Positions 46,618-55,208 of a stretch of DNA of 64,000 bases are shown in pieces. The notes below the pieces were generated by a model. That model was not told the origin of the DNA and made no database searches. It was given only the letters and a program-made list of their open reading frames with translations. This DNA is from Cognatundibacterium jejuense (GTDB taxonomy: Bacteria > Pseudomonadota > Gammaproteobacteria > Burkholderiales > Burkholderiaceae_D). Each line of letters begins with the position of its first letter. Position 1 is the stretch's first letter. The stretch lies in the NCBI RefSeq assembly GCF_014284255.1, contig NZ_JACOFV010000011.1, forward strand, positions 62,001 through 126,000, written 5' to 3'. Both the position numbers and the translations under genes were made by a program.

Positions 46618-47562
46618 ATGAATAATTTACACACACCGCAGGCAACTCTGGAAACATCGAACCAGACTAAGAGCGTTGAACAAGCACGCGAGATATGCTA
46701 TCTGATTGGTGTCGATGGTGGCGGTACTGGCACGCGAGTGGTGTTAGCTGATGAAAGTGGTACTGAGTTGGCGCGCGGTGCTGGCGGACCATCTGGTCTG
46801 GTGCATGGGCGGCAAAAAGCGTGGGATTCTATCCTGGTCGCCATCCGTCAAGCATTTCAAGATACCAACCTGGCGATGCCGGAATTATCTGCAATCGCCA
46901 TCGGTTGCGGCTTGGCTGGTGTGAATAATGTTCAATGGGCTGCTGAGTTTATCGCGCTCAATCCTGGTTTCGCCTTACTCCAGGCGGAAACAGATGCTTA
47001 TACCACTTTGCTCGGCGCACATCTTGGACAACCAGGTGTGGTTATTGCATTGGGGACGGGTAGTGTTGGTGAAGTGCTGCAAGCGGATGGTCAGCGGCGC
47101 GAGGTTGGTGGTTGGGGTTTTCCTGTCAGTGATGAGGCAAGTGGTGCATGGTTGGGCTTGCATGCAGTCAATCACTTGCAACGTACGCTCGATGGCCGTG
47201 CTCTTGCGAATCCATTTTCGGCTGCGGTATTAGCGCATTGTGGTGGCAATAAAGATGCCGTTTTTGCGTGGCTCGCCAGTGCTAACCAAACCCGCTATGC
47301 CGAATTGGCGCCTATCGTAATTCGTTGTGCCACAGAAGTAGATGTGGCGCGTAACATCATGCTGGCCGCAGGTCGCGAGGTGCAAGCAATGGCGCATGCA
47401 CTTGACGCTAGCGGACAATTGCCGATCGCCTTGTGTGGTGGTCTGGCCGCGGTGATGGCGCATTATTTACCATTGGAATTGCAACAAAGAGCGCAAAAAC
47501 CGCAGGGAGATTCAGCGAGCGGTGCTTTGATTTTGATTCAACATTATCTGCAAAAAATATAA
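46618..47562 (+). CDS. nagK: N-acetylglucosamine kinase (BadF/BadG/BcrA ATPase family)
   Basis: A ~314-residue sugar kinase that would phosphorylate cytoplasmic GlcNAc to GlcNAc-6-P. Motifs: phosphate-1 LIGVDGGGTGTRVVLADESG; GCGLAGVNN; the adenosine-side ALGTGSVGEVLQADG; EVGGWGFPVSDEASGAWLGL; LCGGLAAVMAHYLP at the C-terminus. ATG 46618 and TTG 46597 are both possible starts (GGAAAA precedes the TTG); I take the ATG. It is the first gene of the operon nagK-gntR-nagA-deaminase and carries operator C upstream. Without a PTS this kinase is the entry step to catabolism. Confidence 0.87.
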   Translation: MNNLHTPQATLETSNQTKSVEQAREICYLIGVDGGGTGTRVVLADESGTELARGAGGPSGLVHGRQKAWDSILVAIRQAFQDTNLAMPELSAIAIGCGLAGVNNVQWAAEFIALNPGFALLQAETDAYTTLLGAHLGQPGVVIALGTGSVGEVLQADGQRREVGGWGFPVSDEASGAWLGLHAVNHLQRTLDGRALANPFSAAVLAHCGGNKDAVFAWLASANQTRYAELAPIVIRCATEVDVARNIMLAAGREVQAMAHALDASGQLPIALCGGLAAVMAHYLPLELQQRAQKPQGDSASGALILIQHYLQKI

Positions 47563-47577
47563 CAAGAGAGACAAAAA

Positions 47578-48312
47578 ATGCTGACACAACTGGATGATTT
47601 TAAACCTGATAACGAGAGCTCTACGCCGCTCTATTTGCAATTGGCAAATAAGCTGGCGAACGGCATCCATAGCGGACAGTGGCAGCCTGACGAGGCACTG
47701 CCATCAGAGCGTATGCTGTCCGAGGTTTTGCAGATTTCCCGCGTCACCGCGCGTAAAGCCATTGATATGTTATGTGAGCGTGGTTTGTTGACCCGCAAAC
47801 ATGGCTCTGGCACTTACATTACGCCGAAGTTGGAGCAACCTTTATCCCGTCTGACCAACTTTAGTGAAGAGTTGCGTCAGCGCGGTTTTGTGCCTGGATC
47901 GCGCTGGATTTCCCGTGAAACTGGCATTGCATCGCCAGAAGAAATTTTATCTCTGGGCTTGTCGCCAAATACCGTTGTATCTCGTCTGAAGCGTTTGCGT
48001 ACCGCAGATAACGTGGTGATGGCGATTGAAAGCACCACCGTACCAGCGATGTATATGCCAAACCCAAAATTGGTCACAGATAGTTTGTACGGCTATTTGG
48101 AATCACACAATGTCGCGCCGACCCGTGCGTTGCAACATATTCGCGCGGTGAATGCGACACCAGAGCAAGCCCGATTGGCAGATATCAAACAAGGTGCTGC
48201 CATGTTGTTCATTACCCGCGTTGGTTACTTACCAAATGGCACCGCCATTGAGCTTTCGCATTCATATTGCCGTAGCGATTACTACGACTTCGTGGCGGAG
48301 TTGTTCAGATGA
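47578..48312 (+). CDS. GntR/UTRA family regulator (NagR/NagQ/DasR-like)
   Basis: The 244-residue regulator has an N-terminal winged helix-turn-helix (PLYLQLANKLANGIHSGQWQ, LPSERMLSEVLQISRVTARK, then LCERGLLTRKHGSGTYI), and a C-terminal UTRA effector domain (ESTTVPAMYMPNPK, YGYLESHNVAPTRALQHIRA). UTRA proteins of this class bind GlcNAc-6-P or GlcN-6-P. It is encoded within the amino-sugar operon, 15 bases after nagK, and its stop overlaps nagA (ATGA). It is the natural candidate for binding the AATRCCACKTARRTRCC operators; binding is inferred. Confidence 0.9.
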   Translation: MLTQLDDFKPDNESSTPLYLQLANKLANGIHSGQWQPDEALPSERMLSEVLQISRVTARKAIDMLCERGLLTRKHGSGTYITPKLEQPLSRLTNFSEELRQRGFVPGSRWISRETGIASPEEILSLGLSPNTVVSRLKRLRTADNVVMAIESTTVPAMYMPNPKLVTDSLYGYLESHNVAPTRALQHIRAVNATPEQARLADIKQGAAMLFITRVGYLPNGTAIELSHSYCRSDYYDFVAELFR

Positions 48313-49421
48313 GTGTGAATCAACAATTGCTAGGAAAAATACTCACCCCGGAAGGCTGGGTAAAGGGTGAAATTCAGTTTTCAGAAAAGATTGAAAGCAT
48401 CGAGGCGAGTGATTTTTCTGCTGAACCAGAGTATTTTATTTTGCCTGGGTTTGTGGATTTGCATGTACACGGTGCAGGCGGCAAAGACACCATGGAAGCC
48501 GGAGACGCAGTGCAAGTGATTGCACGTCAACATGCTAAACATGGGACGACCAGTTTGCTGGCGACCACCATGACCGCGCCAATGGCCGATATTGAAGCGG
48601 CACTGCGTGCGATACAGCCTGTGATCGAGCAAAGACCTGCTGGCGCAGCAAGAGTGCTTGGCGTGCATCTGGAAGGGCCTTACATTAATCCGGGTAAGCT
48701 TGGTGCGCAGCCCGATTTTGCTGATATTGGTTCGCTCGCACAAGTAAAACATCTGGATGCGATTGCGCCGATTAAACTCATCACCGTTGCACCTGAGATG
48801 GAAGGGCATTTGCAACTGGTCAGCGAATTGTGTGCGATGGGTATGCAGGTGCAAATTGGTCATACTCTAGGCACGTATGAAGATGGTGTCGCTGCTTTGC
48901 AAAATGGTGCTAAGGGCTTTACTCATTTGTACAACGCGATGTCGCGTCTTGATCATCGCGCACCGGGTATGGTTGGTGCAGCTTTAGCGCATGCCGAGTT
49001 TTCGGAAATTATTCCTGATTTATTACACGTACATCCTGGTGCAATTAAAGCCGCAATGCGGGCTATTCCTCATTTGTTTTGCGTGACTGATTCTACGGCT
49101 GCTTCTGGTATGCCTGATGGGCAATATATGCTCGGTCGTCAGGTGGTGCATAAATGTTTGGGCGGTGTGCGCCTCGAAGATGGCACGTTGGCAGGTAGCA
49201 CCCTGACCATGGATCAGGCTTTGCGCAATTTGGTCAGTATCGGACTTGATTTGGAAGATGCTTCCAAACGGGTTTCTACTTACGCCGCTGATTACCTCGG
49301 ATTATCTGAACGTGGCCGTTTGAAAACGGGCGCGTTTGCCGACCTCGTTGTGCTGGATCGTCAGCTCAACCTCATTGCTGTGTATGTAGAAGGAGAAAAG
49401 ATTGACCTCGCAAATGCTTAA
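48309..49421 (+). CDS. nagA: N-acetylglucosamine-6-phosphate deacetylase
   Basis: The 370-residue metal enzyme converts GlcNAc-6-P to GlcN-6-P and acetate. Motifs: LPGFVDLHVHGAGGKDTMEA (HxH, His 52 and 54), GVHLEGPYINPGKLGAQ (metal Glu), VQIGHTLGTYEDG (His), FTHLYNAMSRLDHRAPGMVG and the catalytic-Asp segment VTDSTAASGMPDGQY. Length and motifs are complete. It is translationally coupled to the regulator (ATGA at 48309) and overlaps the deaminase gene start. Confidence 0.97.
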   Translation: MSVNQQLLGKILTPEGWVKGEIQFSEKIESIEASDFSAEPEYFILPGFVDLHVHGAGGKDTMEAGDAVQVIARQHAKHGTTSLLATTMTAPMADIEAALRAIQPVIEQRPAGAARVLGVHLEGPYINPGKLGAQPDFADIGSLAQVKHLDAIAPIKLITVAPEMEGHLQLVSELCAMGMQVQIGHTLGTYEDGVAALQNGAKGFTHLYNAMSRLDHRAPGMVGAALAHAEFSEIIPDLLHVHPGAIKAAMRAIPHLFCVTDSTAASGMPDGQYMLGRQVVHKCLGGVRLEDGTLAGSTLTMDQALRNLVSIGLDLEDASKRVSTYAADYLGLSERGRLKTGAFADLVVLDRQLNLIAVYVEGEKIDLANA

Positions 49422-50424
49422 AGAAGCCTGTTCTTCCGCAGAACGTGTCGCTTATCAATTAACCCAGGATCGTGAACGCTATGTTGAGCTTGGTGCTCAT
49501 CTGCGCGCCAAGCCGCCGACTTCAGTCGTGACTGTTGCGCGCGGTAGTTCTGACCATGCAGCGAATTATGCAGCGTATCTGATCATGCAAAGACTGGGAC
49601 GCATCGTCGCATCCTTACCGATGTCTTTGGTCACTTTAAACAAAGCACCATTGCTGGCAAAAGATGCATTGGCAATTGCTATTTCCCAATCTGGTCAGAG
49701 CCCTGACGTGGTAGAGCCTATCTCCTATTTCAGTCAGGGTGGCGCCACCACGGTAGCACTCGTGAATGACGCAAGCTCGCCTTTAGCCCAAGCAGCACAA
49801 TGGACTATGCCTTTGCATGCCGGTCCAGAATTGAGTGTTGCTGCCACCAAGAGTTTTATCACTTCGTTGGTCGCTGGTGCTCGTCTCGCAGGTCATTGGC
49901 AAAACGACGCGGCATTTTTAGATGCGATCGAACAGTTGCCTGAAGCGCTGACAGCAGCGACTCAATTAGATTGGTCACCTGCATTAGAAGTGCTGACGCC
50001 AGCACAACGCATTATGGTGGTGGGGCGTGGTATCAGTTTCCCGGTTGCATTGGAATCGGCATTGAAGTTTAAAGAAACCTCAGTCATTCAAGCAGAAGCA
50101 TTTAGTGGTGCAGAGATCAAGCATGGTCCTATGGCCTTGATTCATGATGGTTATCCTTTGTTGATCTTCGCAACGCGTGGGCCAGCACAAGATGGTTTGA
50201 TCAAGCTCGCCGAAGAAATGCGTGGCCGCGGTGCGAATGTATTGTTGGCAGCACCGGATAATATTAAAGAACGTAATCTTACTTTGCCTGTTGCAGCGAC
50301 TCCTGACCTTGATCCTATCGTGGCGATTCAGGCGTTTTATGTGATGGCGGCTCATTTGTCAGTGGCACGCGGACTTGATCCGGATAAGCCACGTCATCTG
50401 AGCAAAGTGACTAAAACCAACTAA
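49402..50424 (+). CDS. nagB-II: SIS-type glucosamine-6-phosphate deaminase (NagB-II)
   Basis: A 340-residue two-SIS-domain protein that would convert GlcN-6-P to fructose-6-P and ammonia; it is unrelated in sequence to classical NagB. Motifs: TVARGSSDHAANYAAYL, ISQSGQSPDVVEPISYF, SVAATKSFITSLVAG, GRGISFPVALESALKFKETS and VIQAEAFSGAEIKHGPMAL. The glutaminase domain of GlmS is absent. TTG 49402 is preferred as start: AGGAG at 49390-49394 lies 7 bases before it, but 19 bases before ATG 49414. The start lies within the end of nagA. Confidence 0.92.
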   Translation: MTSQMLKEACSSAERVAYQLTQDRERYVELGAHLRAKPPTSVVTVARGSSDHAANYAAYLIMQRLGRIVASLPMSLVTLNKAPLLAKDALAIAISQSGQSPDVVEPISYFSQGGATTVALVNDASSPLAQAAQWTMPLHAGPELSVAATKSFITSLVAGARLAGHWQNDAAFLDAIEQLPEALTAATQLDWSPALEVLTPAQRIMVVGRGISFPVALESALKFKETSVIQAEAFSGAEIKHGPMALIHDGYPLLIFATRGPAQDGLIKLAEEMRGRGANVLLAAPDNIKERNLTLPVAATPDLDPIVAIQAFYVMAAHLSVARGLDPDKPRHLSKVTKTN

Positions 50425-50524
50425 ACCCAAGTAAACCTGTTCAGGTTGGTGTGAAATTTTTTTAATGTATAAAAATATACTCCCTCTCAGTATTAAAAAA
50501 TATTCTAATAAAGGTATTGGTTAG

Positions 50525-51877
50525 ATGAACTATTTTTTAAAAAAATGGGGGAGTATATTTAATCTGCGTATTTCTAGCAAAATCCTTTCCTGTCGCAAGC
50601 GAGACGGCAGGCTTGTTTTCGCTCAGGTCATCTGCGCCTTTGTTTTGCTATTTTCTTTTCAGGCCTCCGCTTTTGCAGTTCAGAAAATCGAATTCTGGAC
50701 CATGAGTCTTAAGCCCAAATTTATTCCGTATTTTCATGATCTGGTGCGTGATTATGAGGCTACTCACCCCGGCGTTCAGATCGTCTGGGTGGATTTTCCG
50801 TGGGACATCTTGCAGCTCAAATTGATCACTGCCATTGCCGCAGGCAAACCGCCAGCACTGGTTAATCTCAGTGTGCCCTGGGCTGAGGAAATGGCACGCG
50901 ATGGCTTGCTGGAACCCTTGGATGCGTATTTAACTACGCCGGGGCAAGCGATACCCTACACCGATGCGGCATTAGCAGATTTGCGTTTTAATGGAAAAGT
51001 GTATGGCTTTCCCCATTACAGCAACGTTAATGTGATTGCCTATAATCGCCAACTATTGGCCGCAGCGGGAATCACGCAAGCGCCTCAAAATATGGATGAG
51101 CTGTTAGCACTGGCTGTCAAGGTGGCCGCCAAAACTGGCAAACCAGGCTATGCACCCGCTTTAGGTAAAATCGATGGATTCATGATGCAGCAAGGTCTGG
51201 ATTTGATCGTTAATGGCAAGGCGGTTTTTAATTCGCCAGCGCATGTTGCCTTAGTAAAAAAGCTGGCTGCCACCTACAAAGCGAATGGCTTTTTAAAAGA
51301 TAAGTTGTTCGCTGAAGATAATTTTCCTGCTGTTGTTGATGCTTATCTAGGGGGACGATTAGCGGTCATGGTGAGTGCTCCCACGGCGATCAAACGCATA
51401 CAAACTGATGCACCTGATATTTATGCCCAAACCGGCATTTTTCCTATGCCAGCAGGCCCCACAGGTATTAACGACGGTGGCTGGATGTTTCACTTCGCGA
51501 TTCCACAAGGTGTGAAGTCACAAGACATGCCAGCCGTCGCCGAATTTGCACGTTACCTGACCGGTGATCGCAGCCAACTTGCTTTTGCCCGATTAGCTGG
51601 CGTCATGCCAACCACGAAGCAAGCCTTAGCCAATCCGTATTTCAAACAATTGCCAGTCAATGCCGGCGCGGCGGAATTAGCATCTGCCGTGGCCGCAAAC
51701 TCGATGAATTCAGCACGTAGCTTATATGTTGCCGGCATCGATGATTATGATGAATTACGTCGTTTTCTGGTGAAAGCGGTTGAGGCTGGCGTTACCGGAA
51801 AAGCCGACATCCAGACTTCCCTCAATGAAGCCGTTGCGATCTGGAATAAGAAATTAGCCAAGGTACACAGGCCATGA
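50525..51877 (+). CDS. sugar ABC transporter substrate-binding protein (family 1)
   Basis: A 450-residue extracellular solute-binding protein family 1. It has a long N-terminal leader with the hydrophobic signal near residues 33-53 (AQVICAFVLLFSFQASAFA). The mature part shows KIEFWTMSLKPKFIPYFHDL, HPGVQIVWVDFPWDILQLKL, GFPHYSNVNVIAYNRQLLAA and LGGRLAVMVSAPTAI. It is the first gene of a transporter operon: its stop overlaps the permease start (ATGA). By context the ligand is GlcNAc, chitobiose or anhydromuropeptide-derived sugar. Confidence 0.9.
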   Translation: MNYFLKKWGSIFNLRISSKILSCRKRDGRLVFAQVICAFVLLFSFQASAFAVQKIEFWTMSLKPKFIPYFHDLVRDYEATHPGVQIVWVDFPWDILQLKLITAIAAGKPPALVNLSVPWAEEMARDGLLEPLDAYLTTPGQAIPYTDAALADLRFNGKVYGFPHYSNVNVIAYNRQLLAAAGITQAPQNMDELLALAVKVAAKTGKPGYAPALGKIDGFMMQQGLDLIVNGKAVFNSPAHVALVKKLAATYKANGFLKDKLFAEDNFPAVVDAYLGGRLAVMVSAPTAIKRIQTDAPDIYAQTGIFPMPAGPTGINDGGWMFHFAIPQGVKSQDMPAVAEFARYLTGDRSQLAFARLAGVMPTTKQALANPYFKQLPVNAGAAELASAVAANSMNSARSLYVAGIDDYDELRRFLVKAVEAGVTGKADIQTSLNEAVAIWNKKLAKVHRP

Positions 51878-52746
51878 GTCATTACCGCCATTCATCTAAA
51901 TTAGCCTACGCCTTTCTGGCCCCGGCATTGCTGTTACTGGCGGCGTTTTCATTCTGGCCAGTGTTTTACGGTTCGTATTTAAGCTTCACCGATTTTAGTC
52001 TGATGCGAACCACGCATTGGGTTGGCCTGGATAATTATCAGGCTTTGTTTAGCAATGATATGTTTTTAACCGGTCTGAAAAATTCGCTGATTTTTTTATT
52101 GGTCGTGCCATTTACCCAGATCGGTGCGATCAGTTTGGCGGTGCTGGTCAACAATCAATTGCCTGCGATTCGCTGGTTCCGTGCCGCGTATTATGTACCC
52201 GTAGTGACGACCGTTTCTGTGGTGGGCATTATGTGGGGTTTTATGTTTCATGAGCAAGGCACGCTCAATTATGTGCTGTTGCAATTACATTTGATACACA
52301 CGCCCTTAGGTTGGTTGTCTGATGATGCATTAGCCTTATTTGCCATCATGTTTGTATCGTTTTGGCGCGGTCTGGGTTGGTATATGGTGATGTATCTGGC
52401 GGCTTTGCAATCTTTACCTTCAGAGATGCAAGAAGCCGCCATACTCGATGGTGCGAATCGTTGGCAACGTTTCTGGCGTATTACCGTGCCTATGCTATAT
52501 CCAACCATCATGGTATGCAGCATCATGTCTGTATTAGCGGCATTAAAAGCGTATCAGGAAGTCGATGTGCTAACACAAGGCGGGCCGATGAATTCGACAT
52601 TTACGGCTCTCTACTATGCGTATGATCAAGGTTTAAAACATTTAAAATTGCCGCGCGGTTTGGCTGCTAGTTTTGTTGTGTCGATTTGCTGTATAGGCAT
52701 TGCCTTCGTGTGTCTGAAATATCTGAAGCCAAGGCACCGCGAATGA
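51874..52746 (+). CDS. sugar ABC transporter permease (MalF/UgpA type)
   Basis: A 290-residue inner-membrane protein with six predicted helices. The N-terminal LAYAFLAPALLLLAAFSFWP is typical of MalF/UgpA-like CUT1 permeases, and the EAA loop is EMQEAAILDGANRWQRFWRI followed by TVPML. It pairs with the next permease. It overlaps its neighbours at both ends by ATGA, so the complex subunits are coupled in translation. Confidence 0.93.
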   Translation: MSHYRHSSKLAYAFLAPALLLLAAFSFWPVFYGSYLSFTDFSLMRTTHWVGLDNYQALFSNDMFLTGLKNSLIFLLVVPFTQIGAISLAVLVNNQLPAIRWFRAAYYVPVVTTVSVVGIMWGFMFHEQGTLNYVLLQLHLIHTPLGWLSDDALALFAIMFVSFWRGLGWYMVMYLAALQSLPSEMQEAAILDGANRWQRFWRITVPMLYPTIMVCSIMSVLAALKAYQEVDVLTQGGPMNSTFTALYYAYDQGLKHLKLPRGLAASFVVSICCIGIAFVCLKYLKPRHRE

Positions 52747-53582
52747 AATTAGCAGCCAAAATGAATCATCATAAAATTCTCCGTATCGTGTCGCAGTATC
52801 TGGTGCTCGGCGTGATCGCTGTGATTTGCGTTTTCCCGTTTTGGTGGACTTTTGTCGTCGCCATTTCTACCAAAGGAAATATGTTTGAATTTCCGCCGAC
52901 GTTTTGGCCGCAAGGCGTCTCGCTGGCTAATTTTATTGAGGTCTTTCGGGTAATACCCATTCTGGCATTTTATAAAAATTCGCTCTTGATTACAGTTGCC
53001 ACGGTACTCGGCAAGTTAGTGATTTGTTCGCTGGCCGCTTATCCTTTATCGAGGATGGCATTTCGCGGCAGTAAATTAATACTGGGCATCATTCTTGCAA
53101 CGATGATCTTGCCTTCTGAAGTGAATTTTTTGGTCAACTTTATTAGTATGACAAAACTAGGTCTGGTTGATACCTATACCGGTGTGGTGTTGCCTAATGT
53201 TGTGACAGCTGTTTCTATTTTATTGCTCAAGCAGGCGTTTGATGAGGTGCCGCAGGATTTGTTAGATGCAGCGCGGGTGGATGGTGCAACAGAATGGACG
53301 ATTTTTTATCGCATTGTTTTACCATTGATTACGCCGTGGCTGGCGACGGTTGGTATTTTGACGGCGGTGGAAGCGTGGAATGAATATATCTGGCCGTCGA
53401 TCATCATTGCTAAGCCGGAAGATTTTCCTTTATCGGCAGGTGTTTTGTATTTGCGCGGCACCTACGGCAGCAGCACCCGCGTGATTGCAGCGGGAACTAT
53501 TTTGACAGTCGCACCAATTCTGGTCGCCTTTTTATTTACTCAGCGCTTTTTTATGCGCGGTATGGATGGAGCAGTGAAATGA
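52743..53582 (+). CDS. sugar ABC transporter permease (MalG/UgpE type)
   Basis: A 279-residue CUT1 permease: the first helix YLVLGVIAVICVFPFWWTFV, a periplasmic loop, SLAAYPLSRMAFRG, and the EAA loop DLLDAARVDGATEWTIFYRI ending VLPLI, which contacts the ATPase. The ORF is open from 52686, but ATG 52743 overlaps the previous stop (ATGA) and is the natural start. Its stop in turn overlaps the GH3 gene's ATG at 53579. Confidence 0.93.
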   Translation: MKLAAKMNHHKILRIVSQYLVLGVIAVICVFPFWWTFVVAISTKGNMFEFPPTFWPQGVSLANFIEVFRVIPILAFYKNSLLITVATVLGKLVICSLAAYPLSRMAFRGSKLILGIILATMILPSEVNFLVNFISMTKLGLVDTYTGVVLPNVVTAVSILLLKQAFDEVPQDLLDAARVDGATEWTIFYRIVLPLITPWLATVGILTAVEAWNEYIWPSIIIAKPEDFPLSAGVLYLRGTYGSSTRVIAAGTILTVAPILVAFLFTQRFFMRGMDGAVK

Positions 53583-55093
53583 CGCAAGACAAACAGCATG
53601 TAATGAGCCTTGAAGAAGCACGACAACTGGCTGGTCAGTTGGTGATGATACGTATGCCGATCACCAGTCTGGATGAGGTATCAGCACACTATTTGAAGCA
53701 ACATCACATCCGTGCCATCTGCTTGTTCCGCGGCAATATGACAGATGAAATTCAGCTCAAAAAATTGACATCTGATTTGCGTGAAGTGATGGGGTCAGAA
53801 TCTTTGATCGCTATTGATCAAGAGGGTGGGGCGGTAGTCCGTGCCACTTGGGTACCGCAACCACCTGCAGCAATGTCACTCGGTGCTAGTGATGATCCAG
53901 AATTATGTTATCAGGTTGGCGCAGCCGTAGCACGCGGCGTGAAGGCGTTGGGTTTTAACTGGAATTTTGCACCCGTACTGGATTTGAATAATAACGTCGA
54001 TAACCCAGTCATTTCTGAACGCTCATTTGGCTCTGATCCACAACGTGCAAGCGAATTGGCGCTGGCCTGGATGGACGGTAGTTTATCTGAAGGCGTGGCG
54101 TGTTGCGTCAAACACTTCCCAGGCCATGGCGATACCAATGTCGATTCACATCGCGACTTGCCGACCGTGGATAAATCACTTGAACAATTGCAGGCGCTGG
54201 AACTGGCTCCATTCCAGATCGCCGTTAGCCGCAACGCGCCAGCAATGATGACCGCACACATCGTTTATCCGGCTTTGGATGCAGACAACCCGGCAACGAT
54301 GTCTAAGCCTATCCTGACCGGCTTGTTGCGTGATCAGTGGAATTATCAGGGCGTGGTCATTACCGATGGTATGGACATGCATGCGATCGCTGGTCGCTAC
54401 GGCGTTGGTAATGCCGCCGTCAAAGCCTTATTGGCGGGTGCTGATCTAGTGATGGCCTTGGGCACAACAGAAACACAAATTGAAACGCTCGAAGCCTTAA
54501 CTGAAGTCATTGCGAGTGGTCAGATTACCCGAGAAGAAATTGCCAAGCGCCTGGAGCGTGTGCGTAGCCTGACTGATGCTTATCCATGTCAATCTACTGC
54601 ATATCAATCAGACATGGCAGACCGTATTTTGATGTCGTCCGCATGGAAGCGTGGATTGACCGTCAGCGGCAATCCAGCTGCACCAGCCAAAGGTAGTAAG
54701 GTGCGTCTGGTCATCAGTGCCGACGTTGTGAGTGATGGCGTTTCTGAAGCAGGTATTCCTGCCGAAAAAGTCACGGCCATGCTCAGTAGCGTGTACGACG
54801 TTGAGACTGTTTGTTTTGAAGACGCCAATAGCTTTGACTGGAACGCTTTGCCGCAAGATGGTCGCTTTGTGATTCTGGCATCCACAGTACGTATTCGATA
54901 CAGCCAACAAGTCCGCGATAGTTGGAAGCCTGATTTGCATCTGGTGTTGTGGAATCCGTTTCAAATGTTGGATATTCAGGCACCAGCCTTGATGACATAT
55001 GGCTTTGCACCACCAGCGGTGGATGCCGCTCGCGCTTGGTTTGCAGGTGAAATCAGTGCAGACGGAAAAATTCCTGTTCACGGATTTAACTAA
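53579..55093 (+). CDS. nagZ: GH3 beta-N-acetylhexosaminidase (NagZ-like) with C-terminal extension
   Basis: A 504-residue glycoside hydrolase family 3 enzyme without a signal peptide, so apparently cytoplasmic. The GH3 signature is KHFPGHGDTNVDSHRDLP (His/Asp), with ALEIDQEGG-like SLIAIDQEGGAVVR earlier and the nucleophile region YQGVVITDGMDMHAIAGRYG (Asp in TDG). Proteobacterial NagZ is ~340 residues, so ~160 extra residues at the C-terminus form a second GH3-type domain, as in the longer NagZ forms. It would release GlcNAc from chitobiose or muropeptides after import. It is sited inside the ABC operon between permease and ATPase genes. Confidence 0.92.
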   Translation: MTQDKQHVMSLEEARQLAGQLVMIRMPITSLDEVSAHYLKQHHIRAICLFRGNMTDEIQLKKLTSDLREVMGSESLIAIDQEGGAVVRATWVPQPPAAMSLGASDDPELCYQVGAAVARGVKALGFNWNFAPVLDLNNNVDNPVISERSFGSDPQRASELALAWMDGSLSEGVACCVKHFPGHGDTNVDSHRDLPTVDKSLEQLQALELAPFQIAVSRNAPAMMTAHIVYPALDADNPATMSKPILTGLLRDQWNYQGVVITDGMDMHAIAGRYGVGNAAVKALLAGADLVMALGTTETQIETLEALTEVIASGQITREEIAKRLERVRSLTDAYPCQSTAYQSDMADRILMSSAWKRGLTVSGNPAAPAKGSKVRLVISADVVSDGVSEAGIPAEKVTAMLSSVYDVETVCFEDANSFDWNALPQDGRFVILASTVRIRYSQQVRDSWKPDLHLVLWNPFQMLDIQAPALMTYGFAPPAVDAARAWFAGEISADGKIPVHGFN

Positions 55094-55119
55094 AAATATT
55101 TCAAATCCCTGCACAGAGA

Positions 55120-55165
55120 AGATCAGCAGATTGAGCCAGGCCTTTGAGTCTCAATCTGCTGATCT
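55120..55165 (+). repeat. 16-bp perfect inverted repeat inside the transporter operon
   Basis: AGATCAGCAGATTGAG (55120-55135) and CTCAATCTGCTGATCT (55150-55165) are exactly complementary around a 14-base loop, in the 115-base gap between nagZ and the ATPase gene. It is not followed by a T-run, so it more likely acts as an mRNA stabiliser or attenuator than as a terminator. Confidence 0.8.
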
Positions 55166-55208
55166 GAAAAACCCGTTTTCAAAAAAATAAAATCATCAGA
55201 GACAAATC

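Noticed and set aside
54608-55114. 168-codon reverse ORF over the 3' end of nagZ
   Set aside because: Antisense to a GH3 coding frame; no motif or ribosome-binding site.
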